Source: Cloeon dipterum
Taxonomy: Eukaryota; Arthropoda; Insecta; Ephemeroptera; Baetidae
Direction of reading: 5' to 3'
NCBI RefSeq assembly: GCF_949628265.1
Contig: NC_088787.1
Location: 25,596,501-25,660,500, forward strand
DNA length: 64,000 nucleotides
The notes under the pieces were generated by a model, which saw only the letters and a list, made by a program, of their open reading frames with translations, was not told where the DNA came from and did no database searches. Below, in pieces: positions 54,501 to 64,000 of this stretch. Numbering within the stretch: position 1 is the first letter of the stretch; every line of letters begins with the position of its first letter. The position numbers and the translations under genes were made by a program.

Positions 54501-55566
54501 TTTTGCCGATGAGTGAATGCCAGAAAAATTTGAGTGGTTTAGCCCCCAAACAATCCAAATCCATATGACCAGCTGATATGTTTATAGGGTTTTTTGATTT
54601 CCTCATGGCTATCCACCTGGTACATTTCACTCATAAATTCTCATTCAACTCGTACAGCAAACAACCCAAATATTTGGTTACCGGGTGTCTGCACACACAC
54701 ACACACACAACTTGATTCCCCATGACCGTTCTCACCCAGTTCAGAATTCTGTGTAAGTTGTGTGCCAAGTTAGCTACAATCAAACTTGTTCGTCTGCTTT
54801 TAACTTCTTTCACTGTCAAAAGAGATTAATTTTTTTGTTATCCTTTTCAATTTTATTTAAATGAACCATTTCAGGCTATTTTTCATTTTCTTTTTAAATA
54901 TTTCAAATGAATTGTTAGTTGATGCAAATCAAGGCAGCAGCACTCAATGAGAATCATAATGTTTCAGTTGAAATTAAATTTCCCGTATCTTTACAGTCAA
55001 ATAAATAGCTTGCTATACAATAGGATCCGTTTTCTTGAGTACGTTTGAAAGTTCGAACGAAAACTTGTGTCATTTCAAAAATACAATTTACTGTCTATGG
55101 TAATTTTGGAATTTACATTTTTAATAGTTTATCACAGTTCAAAAATTCATCAATGATTGATTTACTCAATTTTTATTTTTCTGAAAATTAGGCATGACCT
55201 TAACTTAGATGCTTGATGGTTGTTGCTGCTAAAATCTTCAAATTTGATTAAAAGAAATAGTCAATTCTGCGTAAGGTAAGATGAATAATGAATAATTTCC
55301 CTCTTATTCCAAACTGGAAGCTGAAATTCAGCTCCTCATGAATCATTTTAAACTCCATTTTAAACGCTCACCCCTTAGAAAATATTCACGGTCAGATGTG
55401 CCGGGCAATGAGACCCAAATGTGTGAATTTTATCGTTTCTAGATGGAGAGTAAATTAAAATAGGTGCAAGCAAAGTGCTAATAATATAGCAGTCGATCAT
55501 TCTTCCAAAACACCTGTCCTCTTGATTTTACGAGATAATCAGCATTTTGTGACGACTGTTATGCAG
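51535..55566 (+). other. Putative 5'UTR intron without genes
   Basis: AT-rich DNA between the candidate leader exon and the first coding exon. It includes a (CA)9 microsatellite at 54692-54709. A 72-residue open frame at 52972-53190 (+) has no recognisable features and was not called as a gene. Confidence 0.35.
54692..54709 (+). repeat. (CA)9 microsatellite
   Basis: Nine uninterrupted CA units in intronic sequence. Confidence 0.95.
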
Positions 55567-55617
55567 TGAGGCGAGCACGAGCGACGAGATGGATTGAAGC
55601 GCGAGCCCAGCGCGAGA

Positions 55618-58600
55618 ATGCGGCCCGTGCCGGTGTGCGTGCTGCTGGTGTGCGCGGCGGTGTGCGGGCCGGTGGCGCTGGGGCGCGGCGTCGGCGTCAA
55701 CGCTTCCGTGGCGTTCAGTTCGATGCAGTGCTCGAACGTGGAGCCGCAGTGCGCACGCCTCTGCAGCCGAAGCGACGGCCACCAGCGTCAGCTGCGCATC
55801 GGACTCGCCCTGCCCAAGGACAGCGACTCCTTCATGCCGGCCCTCAGCAGGTACGTCGCGATCTTTTGAAGTGAAATTTAACCGTGGAGTCAAAAATGTT
55901 GTGTTTTATAAAACTAGCAAAGTCTAAACTTCACCCAGATTATTAATATCAATTATCTGTTTATTTTTGTAAATGTTCTGAAGTTTTTAAATTATAATTT
56001 TTACTTTTATTGCGATCAACATGGTAACTTGACCCTATACATCCCACCTAAAAAAATACTAAAATAACGCAAATATCGTTTGGTATTTGAATGCACTAGC
56101 GTCCTCGTCCATACACAGATTTGGCGATCGATTGTCCTACAGACGCGGTATCACGTTTAGAAAATTTTAACCATTTAGGATTCGCCCTTTATCACATGCT
56201 TTAATTTTGACCTGAGATATATACTATACTATTGAGAAGATAAACATAACAAAATAACTCAAATCATCAACGACGTTTGGGGAAAATTGAATTGGGTGCG
56301 CGTCCCTGTCAATCCTTATCAATGACGTCATTGCCTGTGTTTTACGTCATAAAAAAACAAGATCTTCAACTTCGTGATAAACCTCAATTTTAATCAAATC
56401 ACCCAGAAGGCAATTTTGTGAAATGTTTAGCATTAAATCTTAATCCTTTCTAGGATAAAAATCACCCAATAGTTAGCATAATTATAATAAATACTAAAAT
56501 TCAATGACGCTGCTGTTGTTCTAGTGAACTGAAAAAAGGCGACAGTTTTACATAGATTGAATTATTGGCTTTAAAAAACGGTCTTCTGTCATGAGTGATG
56601 TTTGAACAGGTCAATTTCAAATTCTCTATATGCAGAGGTTTTATAATATTATGCACGAGATTAGTCCTCGTTAACAATAATTAAAAAAATCAAATTTTGG
56701 GAAGCAAAAGAGAACCTTTTCAGTCTCTTCGCAAAATATTCCTAGCGCTGCCTGGTTAAATTTTGGCATAAAATCGGTTCTTGTCCTCAAGGATTAGTTT
56801 GTGCTAAGGCAGCAATAATATTTCGGGGTTTATCTGTATACTCTTTAGTAACACGAGCTAGGATTAAAAATTTCAATGAAATATCCAAGGATTGTTATAA
56901 TTTTTCGCAGATATTGAAAAGATTCTTTTAGCCAATCGCGCACACTGGCCTCAATATCAAGCTAAATCACAGAACAGTGGAATTCCCTCTCATTTGCGAT
57001 TGATTTGTGGCGGTGTCCAAATTCCCAGTTTCCGGAATATTGTTATATTTTTATGACGTTTTATGTTGTGTTATATATGGACTGTTAGTGTGCCGTAATT
57101 CTAATTTTGTTTTACTCTTGATTTTCAGTGAGTTTTTCTTTTATGTATCATAATTTCATTCAAGGTACTATTTTTTTTATTTATGGTTACTTGTTTTGGA
57201 GTTGAATAAAGTGAATTGAGTAGAGGTGTATACAAATCCACTATTTAATGTTTCGTATCATTATTTGTCCATTTTAACGTGTCCAAACTAACAATCTGAA
57301 TGGTTTAAATAGCCAATACGTATTAATCAATTTCAAAAGGATAACTTTATATGAAAAGCAAAAAAAAAATAAAATAGAAATAATGATTTAAAAAGACGTG
57401 TCTATCACGTTGTAGTTATACCTTCTTTTTCCTCTTAATATTCGTTTTTAGTCATGTCGTTATAGCACTTCATTCCTTTAAAAAAAATCGAGATTTACTT
57501 GAAACATCTTCTATAACCTATAGAGGACTGACTATGAATTTCCATAAACTTCGCTTGAACTTAAAAATGACAAACTTTATCTTTGTTTGCTCAGGGTGCG
57601 TCCTTGGGTTGAAAAAGCGTTGGAGGTGGCGCACCTGAAGAACTTGATCCCGCGCAGCGAGTTTGATGTGTGTGTGATCGAGGGCGACACGCGCTGCAGC
57701 ATGGAGCACGGCCTCATCACCGCCGTCGACCTCATGGGCAGGTGCTGTCCACACGTCTTCGTCGGACCCACCTGCGAACTCAGTCTCTGTAAGTACACGA
57801 TCACTTCCTATGTTCATATTTTAAAATCTAAATTAATACGTGCGGAATGGACTTGTTCCTGACATAAATTTATTTTTAAAATTAAAATTAAAAATTAAAA
57901 TTAATGAAGTTTAAATTGTTTATCCATTAATCGAGGAATTGCAAATACTTTTGGTCTCAATCCCAAGCTAGACTTTCCACGGAAATGTCCAGTTGGAAAA
58001 ATTCTACATCTTCATGCGCGATCCATCTAATTTTAATTAATCAAGCTACTGCAATAAAAAACACATAAATGACCACATATTTTAAAGATTTAGTGCTTAA
58101 CTAGGAATATGCGAACCGGCGAAGTCTAAAAGCTGTTATTTTCAATGAATACTTTATGGACCAAATTATCGCAAGCAGCTCTTTACCTTTACATATGAAT
58201 GGTCGGGCACTTTCGTTCCGCTCCAGTGAGTACTTGACTCGCATAAAACACAAAAGCATTTAGTCGCCTCATTATTCCACTCAACAGATTAGTGAAAAAT
58301 GTAATTGAAAATCAATGGTCGTTTTTACGAGAAATCGTTGAAAAAGCAGTTTTTAAGCAAACTCAATTACTTATTAAAACACCAAAACAGCAACGGAAGT
58401 ATAATAAAATCACATTCAAAGATTAGATAAGTAATCCAGAGGATAAATTAAATATGACAAAATACGTTTTGTTTATTCTTGCTCAAAGTCAATTGAGTGC
58501 AAAACAATGAAAAAATCTAGAAAATGTAGCAAAAAACTACAAAACCGATCAAAATAAGAACGAGAAATAATCTTGCCACGATTGTGCGTCTTAGGGAGTT

Positions 58601-61600
58601 GAGAAATATTGATATTTGTTTTTTCAATTTTCATGTAATATCAAGTGTGGTCGCGGTTTCACTCGAAATTAACTGCAAAATGAAATAGCAGGTACTTTGT
58701 GGTTTTTAATTTGCAGTTGTTCGTTGAAACAAATTTCAAAATAAGCATTAAATTGAGATGAAACAAAGAGTGAGCGGTCATAAGAAGTCGACGGGAGATT
58801 TTCGGAGTTGTGAAATAAAATTTTTGAAAGAGATATCTTTCAAAAATTTTAATTAAGTTATCGATAAATCTATTTAAGAAATATGGCCCTCTATCTCACT
58901 GCAGTTTGGTTGTTGATTCCACGCGGTTATGGAAAAATAACATTGCGGAGGGCTCAAGCTAAAAGAAAAACGTTATTTCTTATGAGTAAATTTTCATGGC
59001 GAAGCGCATTATTTTCTTGTTAAGTCAAGTTTGTGAATATGATATTGCTTTTGCAACAGTGGCATCGAAAATTATTTTGAAGCGAGTTAGGCAACTTCGC
59101 ATCGTTCACGTTGAACAGGTTGCATACCGAAGCCATCGCTGTTTAAGTGGAGCACACGCGTTAATAATATAATCTGTAAAAAAATTTCTCGTTAAAAGGA
59201 CAACTTTGCAAGCATGAAGGAGGAAAATTGCGTTTTAATCGAGCAGCTGGATGACGCCGCAGCCGCACATGCAAATAAAGCAATAATGATCGCTCACGCA
59301 GACAATCAATTTCAAACTGATCACCGTATTAGGTTAAAATGAGCGATTTACGGGCGTAATTGTTGCTCCATAAAATGATCACGATCGCTCGGCACGGCGG
59401 AAAAACTCATGCGGCGCGTAATTAGCGCCCTAGAGCAATCGGATTTTGCCGCACGCGAGCTCCCTTCGATGTTCTGAGCAGAAAATCGCGTTAGCTTCTT
59501 TTCCACGGCGATTTTTTTTATCCACCTGAATATATGGCGAGCCGCGTGCAGCCAGCCGTGTGTGCATGCGCTCGCTCACTCGCATGCAAATGGGCATCTA
59601 GTGTTTCCTGGCGGCCGAGGTCTGCTGCATTGTGCATGGCTCGCATATTATGCACTACATGCACCGTCGCCAGAGTGACTCACTCACGCTCCTCTGCTTG
59701 CCACTTTCTCTCTCTGGAGCAACGCAATACTGAGTGCATATGCCTCGCGGCTCTACAAACGCACTCACATGTGTGTTTTGCCATTTTTCCCACTACACTG
59801 CACTACGCTCGCTATAACGCAATTGATCTCGTGCATCAAAACCTGGCTAGAAGGATCAAATCAGTCTTGCGAATGGATTATATATTTTTGGACTGCTGCA
59901 AATAGGGCGCTTATTGCACTGAGATGGACAACTATAATCAAAGATGGGGAGTAAAAATATCAAATGATTATATTTTTCAGCGCATGACATTAATATTTAT
60001 CATTTGTAAAAATGTGAGAGACGGAGTTAAATTTGTAACAACGCAGAATTTGTCCTTTACCCCAGATAATGGCTAGAGCGCTTTTAGATTCCAAATAAGA
60101 AACTAAATGCCAAAAATTGTATTATTCAATCTGTGAGTGAGATGTTATTAAAAGGAAAAATGTGTTCAAGCGAATTTGACGGTCAGAAAGGCAAAAAAGA
60201 AAATGAATTACCGGAACCCAGGCCAGAACTTTGTTGCTTTCAGAAATTTTAGCTCTTGCATAATGCATATGACGATAGACGGTGGTAATGCAGGATATAA
60301 ATTCATTATTAATGCATGAGCATGAAATTGGAACAATCTTTAGCTTTGGTATGCTGAATAATACTTTTTTATTATTTCTTAAGAGTTAATAAGAATAAAA
60401 AAGATAGTAAAACATACAGCAAAAGAGATGAACAGAACTGCTGGAACAATAATTAATAATGCAAAAAAGCAATAAAAAATAATAAAGTCTGGATGTGACA
60501 ATATCAAAGAGGCTATGAATGTAAAATTACAAATCGCTGCTTTGACTGAAAAATTGTATCAGCATACATAATTAAAAACTTACCGTATATTTTATATGAA
60601 ACCAAATCATTTGGAACTCTCTCATGTACACTAATTTTGTGAAAAATTGACGACGAAATTTGTATCATTATTTTTGCTATGCTATACAGGAAATTTTGGT
60701 TTCAAATAATATTACATAAAACTACTCAGGCATTTTTGCTTTCTTACAAAAATATAAGTAAATAATCTTACAATTTTTCCACCTGGCACCTTTCCTTCTT
60801 CCTTTTTTCGCTTGTTTAAGGTTAGCTAACCCTTGATAACCTAACTACTATCAAATAGCAAAAACAATTTCCGCTTTTCCCTTTAAACTATCACATAGGT
60901 ATTGATGTAAACAGATGGGCGAGCGAGATATCATATATTATATATATGACTTGAAACATCTCTAAAAGAAGGAAAAAGACTGTTTCCAATCAAATCGGCT
61001 CGTAATCTACACCATTATAAAGTACAGAAATATCTAAAAAAATGATAACAGCGAGCACAAGTGTCAAGCAATTAAATGTTAAAGTTATTTTGGTATTGTT
61101 CGTCTCAAGCTAATCTGTGTTCGATACGAACCAAAATACAAGCTATCAACAAGTTTGCTTGATTATCTGTGAACTGAAACTTCACGCACAAATATAATTT
61201 CGAAGAACTGGTATTATTTGCACGATTGACGAGTGACATGCGGCAAAGGAAATCTTTTGTGAAAGAAGAACAATATGACACTAAGTCATTGTATAATCGT
61301 GGCTACAACCAGAAAGGAATTTACGACTTTTCAGCCAATAATCTGCTCTTTTTTATCGGCAAAGAGGCCACAGCGCTTGTGTGGCATAAAAAAGTTTCAA
61401 AAGCAGAGGAGGCTCCGCTGTAAATATTTAAACCAAAAGTTTATTTTCACAAACGACTGGATGCAGCAGAGCCGCTTCATATCTGTTTGTAGAGCTTTCC
61501 ACTCTGTAGCATATTTTTTTGAAACCAGAGAATATATTTGTCGAGTGGCGTAAACAATCGCACGCGTGTTTTGCCTTTTTAAAAGCGATGCAGCAGCGCG

Positions 61601-62964
61601 GCTTGTGGGTTTACAGGTTTTCGTTTTAATGGTGCATTCAATATGACGTTGAATACATTTTTGTGCCATTGAAGGCAGCGGTTGGAATTTGTGCGGCTTT
61701 TTATGCAGACATTGCACATATTGGTTGCAACGAGAGCACTTGTGCGAGCTCGCCGACAGCAAAACACCGAGTTCGTATTTTGATGCATCCATGAAGTAAA
61801 ATAAAATGTTTTTAATTTAAAATTATTTTATAAAAACGATAAAAACTATTATAAATTATTCAACTAAAATTCTCTGGCAGTATTAATGGAAAATTTTACA
61901 AATTTCGCAAATTGATTTATGATTTATCAAAAAATCTCCAAATCGCAGAAAGATTTTGGTTAAAAAACATCTCAGCCCAGGAGAGGTATATAGGATTGAT
62001 TGCAAGAGAATTCAAGATTTGGTTAGTTTTAACGTTTAAAACTTTAAATATTTAAACAGCCTTCGTCCCTGAACCAATTGTTGGTATTAATTTCCCATTA
62101 AAATAAATGTTTAATCGCATCTCGTTCAAAACGCTTTTAGGTTTTATAAAATGGGTTTTAGATTTGCCATCTGCCAAGGACATGCCCAGAATAATTTCTT
62201 TAAAGAAAACAAGGAAATGACTTAATAAATGTTGGCTTTGTTCCAGCCAGTGTGGCCAGGCTAGTCAAGCTGTGGCAGACACCGCTGATCACAGCTGGCG
62301 GGTTGGCGTCTGACTATACCGTGGACAGGACTAGCCCCGAGTCAGAGTACTTCCTCCTCGTCAGAGTTGGCTGGTCCTTCAGGGACATTGCCGCCGCCCT
62401 CGTTGCATTTATGGACAAGTAAGAAAGACAATTCGTTTTTGCAGTCTCAGTAGCTTTTAAAAAATTATCTGCCTATGATGACCTTGGAAATTTTGAAAAT
62501 CGAATTTGCATAATTCATAACTCACACGACCGAAAATTTAATATTTTGGTTCAAAATTTATATAATTCTTATGGCCCTGAAAAATTTACTGAAATAATGT
62601 TAGCTAAAAATAAAGCTTTCAGTGAATAAAAATCAATTTTAAGTTATTGGTTTCTGTTTGAAATAGAGTTGAGGGTTTGGTGAAAATGTTGTCTTCCATG
62701 CTGGGTATATCTCTCGCAAATATTTTACTGTTTAATTTTATTAATATTGTTTTTGTAGACACAACTGGCGCAAAATCATGCTCATATACGACACGTTTGG
62801 GTACGCAACAGTGTCAGGCTTTCAAACGTGCTACCTGATGATGACGTCGCTGGTGAGCCTTCTGAAACAGAAGAACATAACCTACTCTGCTTACGACACT
62901 GACAAGAACAAGCAGAATTCCATCAAAGAGAATCTCATGCGCGAAATGGGAGTCACCTACAGCA
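55618..62964 (+). CDS. Receptor guanylate cyclase, natriuretic-peptide-receptor-like (5' part; partial)
   Basis: Four coding exons seen: 55618-55850, 57595-57788, 62247-62418, 62759-62964 (phases agree; about 268 residues), and the gene continues beyond the window. The start MRPVPVCVLLVCAAVCGPVA is a signal peptide. The remainder is the N-terminal half of an ANF-receptor-type ligand-binding domain: QLRIGLALPKDSDSFMPALS, VFVGPTCELSLSSVARLVKL, WQTPLITAGGLASDYTVDR and HNWRKIMLIYDTFG, with paired cysteines. This order matches atrial natriuretic peptide receptor cyclases; the closest fly genes from memory are CG31183 and Gyc32E. The kinase-like and cyclase domains would lie downstream, so a cyclase-less NPR-C-type receptor is not excluded. 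The ATG is preceded by a two-codon upstream frame. Confidence 0.8.
57789..62246 (+). other. Large intron of the receptor guanylate cyclase gene
   Basis: 4.46 kb with no supported gene inside. The patch 59230-59720 is less AT-rich and holds two octamer motifs. The 131-residue minus-strand frame at 61397-61792 is unrecognised. Confidence 0.6.
59230..59720. promoter_or_regulatory. Candidate intronic enhancer or alternative promoter with POU octamers
   Basis: A GC-richer island inside the AT-rich intron. It contains two perfect ATGCAAAT octamers (59269-59276, 59584-59591), TAATTA-type homeodomain cores near 59418, and many GCATGC/TGCAT words. Function is inferred from composition and motif content only. 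Confidence 0.3.
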
Positions 62965-64000
62965 GTGAGTACAGACAGCTTCCGTTTTGCAATATTTTTT
63001 TTAACTTTTCCTGCTCCTTCTCCACTTATCTCCCGCTTTTGTGTCTCCGTCGACAGCCTGATTGTGAGTAGAAAAGGTGAAGACTGGTACTGACAGTATT
63101 GTAGGTGATTTTTTCCTGAGCGAGACGATTTACATTCGTTTCCCTTATTGAATCTCTTTTTAGGTTAAACGAACAAAATTCTTATATCATGACATTCAGA
63201 TGTCAAGGAAACATTTAAAACAAAAATATTCTAAGGTAGATCGACAATGATCAAAATCCACATTTGAAGGGGTTTCAATGATAATTACACCAATTATAAA
63301 AAAATACAAATTTCCAAAAAAAGTAGTATTTTATCTAAATTAAAGTTAAGGTGTAAAAATAAATTATTAGCGGATGATTTTCACGCATTATAAATCCTTA
63401 AAAATATACTGAAGGAGTTTTGGAAAACACAGAAAAAGTTTTTAAATTAATAAATGCAACTCTTTGCAGCTATAGATTTACAATTTAGGAAAGTTAAATT
63501 TTTTTATTTTACTTTCATAAATCAAAAGGATATCTATTATTACACTTTTTATTTTGGTTAATATTTCATTAAGATTCGGCACGTGACAACGTCGTTACAA
63601 TTTTTTGGTTTCGGTCGGCTATGCAGTTCCTGCCTGTCACTTTTTGCCATTGCTCATGTACCTTTTAATTTAATCTGACCTCTGTAATGTACATGAATAA
63701 ATAAATAGAGATGATAAGTCTCCTTTTTAATATGATTATCCCCGCGAGCTTTAACATCTTAGAGAATAGAGAGAACTTAAGCTTTTTCATTTCGATGCTG
63801 CCTGCAATAATTGGCGGAGGCGGAGGAGGCAAGATCAAAGAAGCGACGTGCGTAATTAATTATTGATGCGGTGCGGAATGCAAAAAGGCGTTCAGCAGAC
63901 AGAATCTCATTAAGCAGTTTTTTGCGTCAAAAGCAAAGTCGATAATCCGCACTCGAGAAAGGCAGGCTTTTGTATCCATATCGTCAACGAATGAAAGAAA
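62965..64000 (+). other. Intron of the receptor guanylate cyclase gene (window end)
   Basis: The donor GTGAGT at 62965 opens an intron after one base of a Ser codon. No following exon of the receptor was found before the window ends. The sequence is AT-rich with no other gene. Confidence 0.55.

Noticed and set aside
61397-61792. 131-codon minus-strand frame with a DASKYELGVLLS-like start, faintly like a retroelement RNase H
   Set aside because: The rest does not follow the RNase H pattern, no reverse transcriptase is nearby, and it lies in an AT-rich intron.

Overview
The window is nuclear DNA of an arthropod, most likely an insect. Every recognisable gene is split by spliceosomal introns, many only 60-100 nt long, in AT-rich sequence. 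The proteins match eukaryotic and insect families (LSm6, MIC60/mitofilin, CSN2, UBE2D/effete, MED12/kohtalo, CCAR1, an SLC46 transporter, a receptor guanylate cyclase). I did not assign a species. Exon ends were set by hand from GT/AG (or GC/AG) sites, reading phase and remembered family conservation; no alignment or RNA data was available.

Layout. 1-2802: probably intronic, with a degenerate dispersed repeat and a very large near-perfect inverted repeat (830 bp arms, 311 bp spacer). 2803-3200: last coding exon of a membrane protein (+). 5558-6431: LSM6 (-). 7235-11249: MIC60/mitofilin (+). 11836-14041: CSN2 (-). 16015-18385: effete/UBE2D (+). 19193-33206: MED12 (-, 31 coding exons). 35267-42560: CCAR1 (+). 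42768-46604: SLC46-type transporter (-). 46605 to about 51000: gene-poor, with GC-rich patches. About 51170-64000: 5' part of a natriuretic-peptide-receptor-like guanylate cyclase (+), running off the window. Genes alternate strand strictly, giving three divergent promoter regions (LSM6/MIC60, CSN2/effete, MED12/CCAR1) and three fully assigned convergent 3' ends, plus the exon at 2803 facing LSM6.

The genes are mostly housekeeping: mRNA decay and splicing (LSM6), cristae structure (MIC60), ubiquitin/Nedd8 control (CSN2, effete) and transcription co-activation (MED12, CCAR1). MED12 and CCAR1 are head-to-head, and CCAR1 is known as a Mediator-associated co-activator, so shared regulation is plausible.

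Most worth a second look: (1) the ~2 kb hairpin-forming inverted repeat at 639-2609; (2) a one-nucleotide frameshift in MED12 exon 6, where all other 30 exons keep frame; (3) a 184 bp hAT-type MITE with an 8 bp target duplication, packed with ATCGAT motifs, in the MED12/CCAR1 divergent promoter; (4) several other MITE-like elements in introns. I found no tRNA or rRNA genes, no CRISPR array, and no intact autonomous transposon.
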